A stretch of DNA of 64,000 nt from Nocardia albiluteola (GTDB taxonomy: Bacteria; Actinomycetota; Actinomycetes; Mycobacteriales; Mycobacteriaceae). How positions within the stretch are numbered: position 1 is the first letter of the stretch; each line of letters opens with the position of its first letter. Below, in pieces: positions 1 to 7,848 of this stretch. Position numbers and translations under genes: made by a program. The stretch lies in NCBI RefSeq assembly GCF_018860155.1, contig NZ_JAHKNI010000004.1, positions 62,001 to 126,000 of the forward strand, written 5' to 3'. The notes below the pieces were generated by a model that was not told where the DNA came from, did not search any database, and was given only the letters and a program-made list of their open reading frames with translations.

Positions 1-879
1 ATCGGAGTCAACGCGCTGCTCGATGCCGTGTTCATCTACGGCTGGCTGGGCGTGCCCGCCCTGGGCCTGACCGGTATCGGCCTGTCCACCAGCTGCGTTC
101 AGGTCTTCACGCTCGCGGTGTTCTACCGGCGGGTGCGCCGGGACACCGAACTCACCGGCCTGCTCGCCCTGGACTGGTGGCGCTTCGATCCCGCGGTGGC
201 GCGCCGGATCGTGAGGATGGGGACGCCGATCGCGTTCACCTACGGTTCGGAGGCCGCGATCACCTCGGTCGCCACGGTGCTGATGGGCGCCTTCGGGCCG
301 GCGATGCTGGCGGCCAGTAACGTCGTCAATCAGCTCGCCTACATCGTGTATCAGCTGAATATCGGCCTCTCCCACGGCTCGTCGATTCTGGTGAGCCGGG
401 AGGTGGCGCGGGGCGAGCGATCCGCGGCGCGCACGATCGCCCGCCGCGCGCTCACCGTCAGCGTGGTCGCCATGACCGTCTTCGGGGTGATCTACATCGC
501 CGCCCCCACCGTGATCCTCGCCCCCTTCCTGCGCGCCGGCGATGGACCGGAAATCGTGGCGACCGCGAGCACGCTCCTCTGGTTCGCCATCGCCCACCAG
601 TACTGCAAGGGCGCCCAGAACGTCTGCGTCGGCCTGCTGCGCGGGCTCGGCAACACCAAGGCCGGATTACGCAGCACCCTGATCGGCTACTGGGCCATCG
701 GCATTCCGGCGATGGCACTGTTCGCCTACGGCCTGCACTGGCGCGGTTACGGCGTGTGGCTGGGCCTGTGCATCGGATTCGGCGCAACCGCGATCCTTGT
801 GCTGCGACAGTTCCGGCTGTCTCTGGCGGGGACCTCCAAGCGCGAATTGCCCTCTTCGGCAAGGACTACCGCACAGTAG
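1..879 (+). CDS. MATE family efflux transporter, 3' part (5' end outside window)
   Basis: The frame is open from base 1 and starts inside a transmembrane helix, so the gene begins before the window. The first residues (INGVNALLD-like stretch followed by FIYGWLGVPALGLTG) match the conserved helix and loop of multidrug and toxic compound extrusion (MATE) proteins. Several further hydrophobic helices follow, and the protein ends in a short polar tail. Proteins of this family export cationic or amphipathic compounds in exchange for Na+ or H+ at the inner membrane. About 290 residues are visible against a usual 440-480. The next gene is convergent, starting its stop codon 7 bp downstream. The substrate cannot be read from the sequence. 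Confidence 0.85.
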   Translation: MGVNALLDAVFIYGWLGVPALGLTGIGLSTSCVQVFTLAVFYRRVRRDTELTGLLALDWWRFDPAVARRIVRMGTPIAFTYGSEAAITSVATVLMGAFGPAMLAASNVVNQLAYIVYQLNIGLSHGSSILVSREVARGERSAARTIARRALTVSVVAMTVFGVIYIAAPTVILAPFLRAGDGPEIVATASTLLWFAIAHQYCKGAQNVCVGLLRGLGNTKAGLRSTLIGYWAIGIPAMALFAYGLHWRGYGVWLGLCIGFGATAILVLRQFRLSLAGTSKRELPSSARTTAQ

Positions 880-885
880 TGTCCA

Positions 886-1605
886 TCACATCGGCTGCGC
901 GGTGAGGTGTTGCGTCACGAAATCGGCCGCCGACAGCACCGGTTGGCACGACTTCAGCTCGGGCACAGTGGCATCGAAGCCGTGGCCCGCCTCGGGAACA
1001 TCGATCACCTCGACGGCCGAGCCGACCTGCTCGGCGTGGGCGAGGAAGCGGTCCACGGTCGCCTGGATTTCGGGGCGCTCCCGGCCGACTCGGGTGAGCA
1101 CGATCGGACGGCCCGGGCGGACCAGATCGCTCGGGGCGGGGGCGGTCGAATCCGGAGTTTGATCGCCCAGCACCGGGTAGGTCAGGGCCAGGCATTGCAG
1201 CCACGTGGGCGACTCGGCCAGCCAGGAACCGGTGAGCATGCCGCCACCGGAGAATGCCCAGATCGCTATCCGGTCGGAATCGATGCCCGGCTGCTGGCGG
1301 ATCCGATCCACCACTGCCGCCAGCCATTTCGCGGTGCCGCTCCAGTCGACGCGCGGCGGCCACATCGTGTTCGGCGGCCAGTCGTCGAGGCCCTGATACC
1401 GCACGTCCGGGACCACCGCGGCCAGGCCTCGTCCGGCCAGCAGCCTGCCGTAGCCCGCGAAGAACGGCGATTCGCGCGGTCGCCTGCCGGCGGGGGCGGG
1501 TCCGTGCACGAACATCACCGCGGGCAGCGAACCTTCGCGGTCCGCCGGTCGATAGATGTCGAAGTCGTCCTGTCGCTCGACCTTGATGTCATCCGATTCG
1601 CTCAT
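886..1605 (-). CDS. alpha/beta hydrolase, dienelactone hydrolase/acetyl-esterase-like
   Basis: A 239-residue predicted soluble esterase. The N-terminal half has a FVHGPAP stretch in place of the usual HGGG oxyanion loop, the nucleophile elbow is AFSGGG near residue 115, and a late GHGFD supplies the likely catalytic His. An acid residue between them is plausible but not pinned down. The ATG at 1605 overlaps the stop of the upstream hydrolase gene by four bases (ATGA), so the two are probably translationally coupled; a GTG nine bases upstream is an alternative start. The substrate is unknown; a small ester or acylated molecule is the family expectation. Confidence 0.8.
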   Translation of the reverse strand: MSESDDIKVERQDDFDIYRPADREGSLPAVMFVHGPAPAGRRPRESPFFAGYGRLLAGRGLAAVVPDVRYQGLDDWPPNTMWPPRVDWSGTAKWLAAVVDRIRQQPGIDSDRIAIWAFSGGGMLTGSWLAESPTWLQCLALTYPVLGDQTPDSTAPAPSDLVRPGRPIVLTRVGRERPEIQATVDRFLAHAEQVGSAVEVIDVPEAGHGFDATVPELKSCQPVLSAADFVTQHLTAQPM

Positions 1606-2468
1606 ACTCCACACTCTGCTCTACTCCGGTGCATCCCCGTCAAAGGGAGAGTCTTCCAAGGGATTTCAACGCTGTGCCGGCTACCCGCGCGATTCACCAG
1701 TCCGTTCCCGCGTTTCCCGCCGATTCTACGAAGCCGGGACTCCGCATTCGGGAACAGCCCCACCGCGACCCGGCTGGTGGGATCGATCGGGATCGACTGA
1801 TCGGCGTGGCCGTGCAGCAGCAGCACCGGAATCGTGATATCCGGAAGCTTGGAGCGCATATCACTGGCGAAGACCGCCTCCTGGATCCGGATGGCGGCGA
1901 ACTGGGTGGCCGACAGGCAGCGCCGGATCTCCTGCTCGATCCGCGCCGCGGACACGTTGTTGCCCAGATGCGTGGCGAAGTAGCCGTGGCCCCGGTCGAC
2001 CATCCATTTCGCGCGGTCGGCGCGCAGTTCCGCGATGGACCGATCCAGCGCCGCGGCCGGCACACCCATCGGATAGTCCTCGGCCCAGCGCAGGCGCGGC
2101 GTCGCCGCCGCCAGCAGCACCAGCCCGCGCGCCCGCCGCTGCCCGTGCCGGGCCAGATAGTGGACCGCCTCGGCGCCGCCGGTGGAATGCCCGATCAGCG
2201 TGACGTCGGTCAGATCCAGATGTTCCAGCAGCGCCGCGACATCATCGGCGCGGGTGTCGGCGTCGTATCCGGTGGCCGGGCGATCGGACCGGCCGTGACC
2301 GCGCCGGTCCATCAGCACACAGCGATACCCGCGGTCGGCGAAGTACGGGAGCTGGTTCTCCCACATCTCGGTGTGCAGCGTCCATCCCGCCAGGAAGACC
2401 AGCGTCGGGCCGGTCCCGTACTCCTCGTAGGCGAGCATCGTTCCGTCAGCGGCGGGAAAATGAGGCAT
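1602..2468 (-). CDS. alpha/beta hydrolase with degraded C-terminus
   Basis: A 288-residue alpha/beta hydrolase of the esterase/haloperoxidase type. The oxyanion region (FLAGWTLHTEMW), a MDRRGHGRSDRP stretch, the nucleophile elbow GHSTGG and a HGHADQSIP acid strand are all present in order. The usual late 'PHG' or 'GHF' catalytic-His motif is not visible: at the expected place the protein reads GGKRGNGLVNRA, followed by an unconserved basic tail. No other reverse frame restores it. The gene may therefore be inactive or decaying at its 3' end, though the ATGA coupling to the next hydrolase gene is intact. I chose the ATG giving MPHFPAADG; upstream codons lack homology. Confidence 0.7.
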   Translation of the reverse strand: MPHFPAADGTMLAYEEYGTGPTLVFLAGWTLHTEMWENQLPYFADRGYRCVLMDRRGHGRSDRPATGYDADTRADDVAALLEHLDLTDVTLIGHSTGGAEAVHYLARHGQRRARGLVLLAAATPRLRWAEDYPMGVPAAALDRSIAELRADRAKWMVDRGHGYFATHLGNNVSAARIEQEIRRCLSATQFAAIRIQEAVFASDMRSKLPDITIPVLLLHGHADQSIPIDPTSRVAVGLFPNAESRLRRIGGKRGNGLVNRAGSRHSVEIPWKTLPLTGMHRSRAECGV

Positions 2469-2607
2469 GATCACCGATTCCTTCGTATAACGCTGCGCTC
2501 CAGCGCTTTTCGAGATGCACAACCTGCGTTCGGCCGCGCACGTGATCATGATCGCAGCCGGTGCGCCCTCGGGTCTTCACCCATTCGGGGGAGATGGCCG
2601 GGGCCGC

Positions 2608-3684
2608 CTAGTCTCGAGGGCGGGGTGCGAGACCCGCCGCCAGTGCGCGCGCGGTGTCCAGGGCGGCCTGCTGTACCGCGCCGAGGCACAGGAAGTTCAG
2701 GTATCCGTGCGGCAGGCTCGAGTGGCGGCGCCGGGTGACCGTGACTCCGGCCGCCGCCAGCTTGTCGGCATAGCCTTCGCCCTCATCGCGCAGCGGGTCG
2801 AAACCCGCGGTGGCGATGTGTGCGGGAGCGACGCCGGTGACGTCGCCTCGCAGGGGTGAGAGCCGAGGATTCGCGGGGTCGGCGCCGGCGGGTATGTATG
2901 TCCGTCGCCCCCATTGGAGGTCCTCCGCGGTCAGGAGGAAGCCCGTGGCGAACAGGCTCCGTGATGCGTTATCCGCCTCGAAATCCGTTGCGGGATAGAT
3001 GAGTAGCTGGAATGCCGGTGCTGGTCCGCCCGCGTGCGCCGTGTGCTGCGCGACGACGGCCGCGAGGTTGCCCCCGGCGCTGTCGCCGCCGACGGCGATT
3101 CGGTCGGGGTCGGCGCCCAGCTCGGCCGCGTGGGCGTGCGCATAACCGAAGGCTGTCACCGCATCGTCGACGGCGGCCGGGAACGGATTCTCCGGTGCGA
3201 GACGATATTCGATAGACAGCACCCGGACGTCGGCGTGCGCGGCGAGGAAGCGCGCGATCGGCTCATGGCTGCGGCGCGACCCGACGCTCCAGCCGCCGCC
3301 GTGATAGAACACGAGCAGACCCGAGCCGACCGACACACCTGATGGGCAGTACAGGGTCGCCGGAATGTCGTGATCGCCCGCCGGGATCGTGATATCCCTG
3401 ATGGCCATACCGGGCCCGGCCGGACGGCCGCCGACGAGGCTCGAGCCCTCAACGGTGTCGATCCGCGCCCGGTCGATCGGATCGGAGAACAACTTCATGC
3501 CCGCGAGGCGCATGAGGCGAACGAGAAGCTGGGCGTCGAGATCCTGCTCCTGACCGTCGACATGCGCGGCCGGTCTCGCGATCGCCCGCCGGATCGGGCG
3601 TGGGAGGCTCAGAACCGTCTGCAGCGCAGCTCTTTTCAGCGATAGGGGAATACTGTCGAGAAATGCCTGCTCGAAATTGGACAC
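2608..3684 (-). CDS. alpha/beta hydrolase fold-3 (hormone-sensitive lipase family) esterase
   Basis: A 358-residue esterase of the HSL/LipH-LipN type common in mycolate actinobacteria. It has the HGGGWSVG oxyanion motif, the nucleophile elbow GGDSAGG, an Asp in the GFDPLRDEG strand, and a final SLPHGYLN His. The N-terminal ~100 residues form the cap region typical of these lipases. The GTG start at 3684 is preceded by GGGAGG with a five-base spacer, which decides it over a longer open frame running antisense through the kinase gene. The product should hydrolyse short or medium acyl esters in the cytoplasm; the natural substrate is unknown. It is divergent from the kinase gene. Confidence 0.88.
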   Translation of the reverse strand: MSNFEQAFLDSIPLSLKRAALQTVLSLPRPIRRAIARPAAHVDGQEQDLDAQLLVRLMRLAGMKLFSDPIDRARIDTVEGSSLVGGRPAGPGMAIRDITIPAGDHDIPATLYCPSGVSVGSGLLVFYHGGGWSVGSRRSHEPIARFLAAHADVRVLSIEYRLAPENPFPAAVDDAVTAFGYAHAHAAELGADPDRIAVGGDSAGGNLAAVVAQHTAHAGGPAPAFQLLIYPATDFEADNASRSLFATGFLLTAEDLQWGRRTYIPAGADPANPRLSPLRGDVTGVAPAHIATAGFDPLRDEGEGYADKLAAAGVTVTRRRHSSLPHGYLNFLCLGAVQQAALDTARALAAGLAPRPRD

Positions 3685-3930
3685 TCGTGCCTCCCATGGG
3701 GTTGCGTGGGGACTCTGCATGTTCGGGCCCGCCCAGTCTGCCCGATCTTCGTCGTGCCCCGGATCAAGAAGGACACCACCCGCGCCGCCGACCCGACGGC
3801 ATCGGACCGTAACGACGTTGCCCACTCTGTACGCGTCGTCACGGCTGTGGCCCTCGGGTCGTAGCCGGTCGATACGGGGTACGGTTGACTGGTTCCGAAG
3901 TTGCTGTGGCACAAAACTGCTGGGGGCCCT

Positions 3931-5349
3931 ATGTCGGCGCTGGGACGACCGGGCTGGATGCTCTCCGGCCGCTACCGGTTGATCGAAAAGCTGGGCAGTG
4001 GTGGGTTCGGGACCGTGTGGAGAGCGCGCGACGAGCAGGCGCAGGTCGAGGTCGCGGTGAAGGAAGTGCTGCTCCCGCAGGCCGAATCGAGCACGGAGCA
4101 CGCCGAGCGAGTCGCGCGCGCCGAACGGGAGGCCCGCAATGCCGCTCGGCTGAGCGATCATCCGAATATCGTCGGCGTCGTCGATGTCGTCACCGACGGC
4201 GTGACGCCCTGGATCGTCATGCCCCTGGTGTCCGGCCGATCGCTGAAGCAGCGACTCGACGGCGACGGGCGGATGGCCGTCGCGGAAGTCACCACCGTCG
4301 CCGCCGCCATGTTGCGGGCCCTGCGGGCCGCGCACGATGCCGGCGTGGTCCACCGCGATGTCAAGCCGGGCAATATCCTGCTCGCCACCGGTGGCGAGGT
4401 GCTGCTCACGGATTTCGGGACCGCCCGCCACCATTCCGATCACACGCTGACCGCCAAGGAGACGCTTATCGGTTCGTTCGAGTACATGGCCCCCGAACGC
4501 ATCGACGGGGAAGGCACACTGGCTGGTGACCTGTACTCCCTCGGTGTCACGCTTTACCACGCGGTGGAAGGGGTCTCCCCGTTTCGCCGCGACACCATTC
4601 ACGGAACGATGAAAGCGGTGATGTTCGGTACGGCTGACCCGCCCGCGCGTGCCGGACGACTCCTGCCGCTCATCACGCGGCTGATGGACAAACAGCCGGA
4701 GCTACGCCCCTCCATCCCCCAGGCGTTGACACTGCTCGAGTCCCGGACGCCTCCGGATCTCCCACCGAAACAGGAAATCCCCAAGAGAAATTCACGATCA
4801 TCGGGAGCCCGCCGTAGGCGTGGCGAGGTCGGCCAGCTGCTGGCCCGTGCCCGCGATCATCAGAAGCGCGGCGATATAGGTGAAGCCGAACGGCTGCTCC
4901 GCCAGGCCGCGGCGATGAACGACGCCGTCGCCATATCCTTCCTGGCTCGACTCCTCGAAAAGCGAGGCGCCCGAGCCGAAGCCGAACGCTGGCACCGGCA
5001 GGCCGCCGAGAGCGGCGAAACGCTCTCGATGCTCACCCTGGGCCACATGTGCATGAAGGCGGGTGATCTCAGCCAGGCCGCCTACTGGTACCGACGCTAC
5101 GTCGACCACGGCCACATCCTCGGAAAGGTCCATCTGGCAACGGTTCACGAGGCGCGGGGCGAGGACGACCGCGCTGAGCACCTCTACCGCGAGGTGGAAC
5201 AGGACGGCGACATGGTCGCCCTGAAAGCCCTGGGCGACCAATGGAAATCCCTGGGGCGCACGGACGCCGCCGAACGCGTGTACCGCAAATCCGCTCGAGC
5301 CGGCTACGCCCCCGCGCAGGCGGCCCTGGAAAGCCTGCCCCGGCGCTAG
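3931..5349 (+). CDS. Ser/Thr protein kinase with C-terminal Sel1/TPR-like repeats
   Basis: A 472-residue protein. Residues 15-270 are a Hanks-type kinase: glycine loop GSGGFG (22-27), VAVKEV lysine near 44, catalytic HRDVKPGNILL near 141, DFG near 161 and a following APE. Residues about 300-472 are short helical repeats with Sel1/TPR character (AERWHRQAAESGET, AAYWYRRYVDHG, AERVYRKSARAGYAPA). No membrane segment lies between the two, so unlike PknB-type receptors the kinase is predicted to be cytosolic, with the repeats acting as a protein-interaction arm. The ATG at 3931 follows a GGGGG stretch; a TTG 30 bp upstream is in frame but less likely. The gene appears monocistronic. Confidence 0.92.
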   Translation: MSALGRPGWMLSGRYRLIEKLGSGGFGTVWRARDEQAQVEVAVKEVLLPQAESSTEHAERVARAEREARNAARLSDHPNIVGVVDVVTDGVTPWIVMPLVSGRSLKQRLDGDGRMAVAEVTTVAAAMLRALRAAHDAGVVHRDVKPGNILLATGGEVLLTDFGTARHHSDHTLTAKETLIGSFEYMAPERIDGEGTLAGDLYSLGVTLYHAVEGVSPFRRDTIHGTMKAVMFGTADPPARAGRLLPLITRLMDKQPELRPSIPQALTLLESRTPPDLPPKQEIPKRNSRSSGARRRRGEVGQLLARARDHQKRGDIGEAERLLRQAAAMNDAVAISFLARLLEKRGARAEAERWHRQAAESGETLSMLTLGHMCMKAGDLSQAAYWYRRYVDHGHILGKVHLATVHEARGEDDRAEHLYREVEQDGDMVALKALGDQWKSLGRTDAAERVYRKSARAGYAPAQAALESLPRR

Positions 5350-5642
5350 CCCACCCGGCCCTCGTGATCGCTGCGTTGTTGCTGTCTGGATCATCCCTTT
5401 CTGTTATGGCACGCCGGACGACTCGCCAGCGGGTTAGCGGAATTGGGTGGACGATGGGTAGCGTGGCGTTCACCGTCGCGAGATCGGGTGGAAGACATAC
5501 GAGTTGGCCCGCGACGGTGGCGGCCTCGTCCGAGTCGCTCCCTCAGCACGCAACCGCTGAGGCGACCGGCGGGGCCGCCGGACGGGCGGGGCGCGGTCCA
5601 CACGAGAGCAATTCGGATTGCCAGGTAAACGAAAGGATCCTG
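5350..5642. other. intergenic stretch, no gene recognised
   Basis: About 290 bp after the kinase stop. Open frames here are short and have no recognisable protein character. I see no strong hairpin terminator directly after the kinase gene. Confidence 0.4.
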
Positions 5643-5879
5643 ATGGCGCGGGACGCGGCGGCGTCGTTGCTGGTGGCAACGATCCAGGCTCGGTACGGCT
5701 CACTGGATGCGTTCTGCGCGCGCCTACGAGGCAGCGTCGCGAATCCGACCGACGAATTACGACGTTTTACCGGGGACTGGAGCCGGGCAGGGGCGGCCGG
5801 GGACGGCGGCAGACATCGAAGGCAGCCACGATCGGATGATCTTGCACCTGTGACGTTGCTGCGCGCGGATACCCGCTAG
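5643..5879 (+). CDS. small hypothetical protein (doubtful)
   Basis: A 78-codon open frame. The ATG at 5643 follows a GAAAGGATCC stretch that could serve as a ribosome binding site. The first ~35 residues (ARDAAASLLVATIQARYGSL) could form an amphipathic helix, but the C-terminal half is rich in Arg and Gly and looks like non-coding high-GC sequence. It may be a truncated gene. I recognise no family and the neighbours give no hint. Confidence 0.3.
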   Translation: MARDAAASLLVATIQARYGSLDAFCARLRGSVANPTDELRRFTGDWSRAGAAGDGGRHRRQPRSDDLAPVTLLRADTR

Positions 5880-5941
5880 GCCTCCGGCCACGGCGCCGAC
5901 CAGCATCTCGGTGAGAAGGACGGGAGCGTGCAGCGCACTCG

Positions 5942-5977
5942 GTTGCCCGTTTCACCACAGTTGCCCGTTTCACCACA
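5942..5977. repeat. tandem 18-bp direct repeat (two copies)
   Basis: The 18-mer GTTGCCCGTTTCACCACA occurs twice in direct succession, 5942-5959 and 5960-5977, upstream of the small gene at 6080. The copies are identical. It could be a doubled regulator site or a slippage duplication. Confidence 0.85.
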
Positions 5978-6079
5978 GTCGGATCGAGGTGAGTGGGATG
6001 CTGAGCAGTAGTTATACCCAGGCCGGTCATTCGGTTCGACATCCCGTTCGTGAGACAACTCGCAGGAAGGGTGAGGGCA

Positions 6080-6451
6080 ATGAAGGATGAAGGTCAGGGA
6101 CGCGGTGAAGCCGCGAGGATCAACCCTCTTTCCAGGCGCACCTACGGTCGATACATGGGGGATCGCAACCGACGTGCCGGTAGCTTCATAGTCGCCGATT
6201 TCATGCCGGATTCAGCGTCATACGGCCATGCGAAACTATTGGTGCTGCCGCGGGTCGTTTCCCTCACGCCTGTCGTCTCCCCCGGCGATGCTCCGGCCCG
6301 GATCTTGGCGTACGTACCAGCGAACTTCAACAAGCCGCTGCGCGTAGGGGATTTGGTCATGACCCGCGCCTCCAAACACGGCGCACACAAGGGGCTGCCA
6401 GGAGTCGGACTTCGTGTCGCGAAAAGGGCGCGGCGGCCGAAGCCTAGGTAA
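6080..6451 (+). CDS. hypothetical protein, 123 residues
   Basis: I do not recognise this protein. It has a charged N-terminus, a central region with alternating hydrophobic and polar residues (KLLVLPRVVSLTPVVSPGDAP) that reads like beta strands, and a strongly basic C-terminus (VAKRARRPKPR). The ATG at 6080 is preceded by AGGAAGGGTGAGGG, a plausible ribosome binding site; an in-frame ATG-like start 30 bp upstream lacks one. Basic ends suggest nucleic-acid binding, but that is only inference. It stands alone between the repeat at 5942 and a 330-bp gap. Confidence 0.5.
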   Translation: MKDEGQGRGEAARINPLSRRTYGRYMGDRNRRAGSFIVADFMPDSASYGHAKLLVLPRVVSLTPVVSPGDAPARILAYVPANFNKPLRVGDLVMTRASKHGAHKGLPGVGLRVAKRARRPKPR

Positions 6452-6778
6452 TGCGGCCGGGCCGCCGGGCGCTGATTTCAGGCCTCCGCGGCGCTCTGTT
6501 CAGGCCGAGCCGGCTGCACACCGGCCGCCTAGTTGTGATTGTGCAAGGCGCGGTAGGCGAGGAAGTACACGCACGGTTGGGTTCCCCAGGTGGCCAGTGC
6601 CTGCTCGACCACGGACACCGGGCTGTCAGTCGCTGACAGTGCCGTCTCAGCGGGTGCGGCCATCCTTGATCCCGCCCATCCGGATGGAAGCCACGAGTCT
6701 CGAGCGGCAGCCCGTGTCCGGGACGCCATCGCTCCGGCCACGTCCGATCGTCCGTTCGCTACTAAGGGTGCGAGAATC
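6452..6778. other. intergenic stretch upstream of epimerase gene
   Basis: About 330 bp with no open frame that I can support on either strand. It should contain the promoter of the epimerase gene starting at 6779. I see no clear inverted repeat. Confidence 0.4.
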
Positions 6779-7654
6779 ATGCGTGTATTGATCGCCGGGG
6801 CTACCGGCTATCTGGGTTCCGTTGTCGCGGAACGACTGTCGAATGCGGGGCACGACGTCGTGGCTCTGGTGCGGCCCGGCCGCGCGGCGCCGGCCCACGG
6901 CTACGAACAGCGGACCGGCGATCTCACCGACCCGGACTCCCTCGCCACAGCGGTGACACCCGACATCGGCGCGGTGATCCACGCGGGTGTGCCGACCGGG
7001 GATGCCGCCGTGGATGCCGCGGCCGTCGACGCTTTGAGTGAGCCGCTGCACGGAACCGGACGGCCCTTCGTCTACACCAGCGGCGTCTGGGTATTGGGTG
7101 CCACGGGGCACGAGACTGCGGACGAACACTTCCCGGTCAACCCGATCCCGATCGTGGGCTACCGGCCCGGGATCGAGCAACGAGTGCTCGACCTCGCCGC
7201 GGCGGGCGTGCGCTCGACGGTGATCCGGCCCGGCATCATCCACGGCCGGGGCGGGGGAATCCCCGCGCTGCTGATCGACCTGGCCCGCAAACACGGTGCT
7301 CCGCTGATGATCGGGGACGCGACCGTGAGGTGGCCGATGGTCCACATCGAGGATCTCGGGGATCTGTTCCGCGAGGTTGTCGAGCATGCACCGGCCCGAA
7401 CGATGTGGCACGGTGTCACCCAGTCCGCGGTTCCCGTCCGGGAATTGACCGCAGCGGCGGGCGCAGCGGCGGGCGTGCTGACCGCGCCGACGGTCTGGCC
7501 GTTGAGCGAGGCCAGGGCCGAACTGGGCGGGGCGTTCGCGGACGCGCTGGCCCTGGACCAATCGGTCAGCGGCGAGGCGGCGCGTGAGCGATTCGGCTGG
7601 CGGCCCCACGGCCTCGACGCCATTACCGATCTGCGCAGCGGCTCCTACCGCTGA
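6779..7654 (+). CDS. NAD(P)-dependent epimerase/dehydratase (extended SDR)
   Basis: A 291-residue atypical/extended short-chain dehydrogenase. It opens with MRVLIAGATGYLGSVVAERL, the GxTGxxG Rossmann nucleotide-binding motif, and continues with a DLTDPDSL acid strand and a YTSGVWVLG stretch. The usual YxxxK is replaced by a region (VGYRPGIEQRV) lacking an obvious catalytic Lys, so it may be an NmrA-like binder or a reductase with an altered active site. The ATG at 6779 directly precedes the Rossmann motif. It is monocistronic, with no pathway partner nearby. Confidence 0.82.
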   Translation: MRVLIAGATGYLGSVVAERLSNAGHDVVALVRPGRAAPAHGYEQRTGDLTDPDSLATAVTPDIGAVIHAGVPTGDAAVDAAAVDALSEPLHGTGRPFVYTSGVWVLGATGHETADEHFPVNPIPIVGYRPGIEQRVLDLAAAGVRSTVIRPGIIHGRGGGIPALLIDLARKHGAPLMIGDATVRWPMVHIEDLGDLFREVVEHAPARTMWHGVTQSAVPVRELTAAAGAAAGVLTAPTVWPLSEARAELGGAFADALALDQSVSGEAARERFGWRPHGLDAITDLRSGSYR

Positions 7655-7848
7655 CACGTCCATGCCTCACCAGCAAGTGCCCCCTGCGCGGATCGGTCGA
7701 CGGCCCGCCGGTCCGTGACGGATCAAACCGTTGGGGCGGCGGGTACAGCGGCGTCGCACAGCGGTCGGAGCCACCATGGCCAAGTCGAACGATCGGCTTG
7801 CGGGCCGGGTGGCCGCAAGCCGATCACTGTCGGTGAGTGTCGCCGCAG

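Noticed and set aside
3685..4602. A long leftward open frame continuing the HSL-type esterase upstream through the kinase gene
   Set aside because: It is antisense to clear kinase motifs, has low-complexity sequence, and the GTG at 3684 has a good ribosome binding site.
6529..6780. Leftward 83-codon frame upstream of the epimerase gene
   Set aside because: No ribosome binding site and no protein-like pattern; most likely chance in high-GC DNA.
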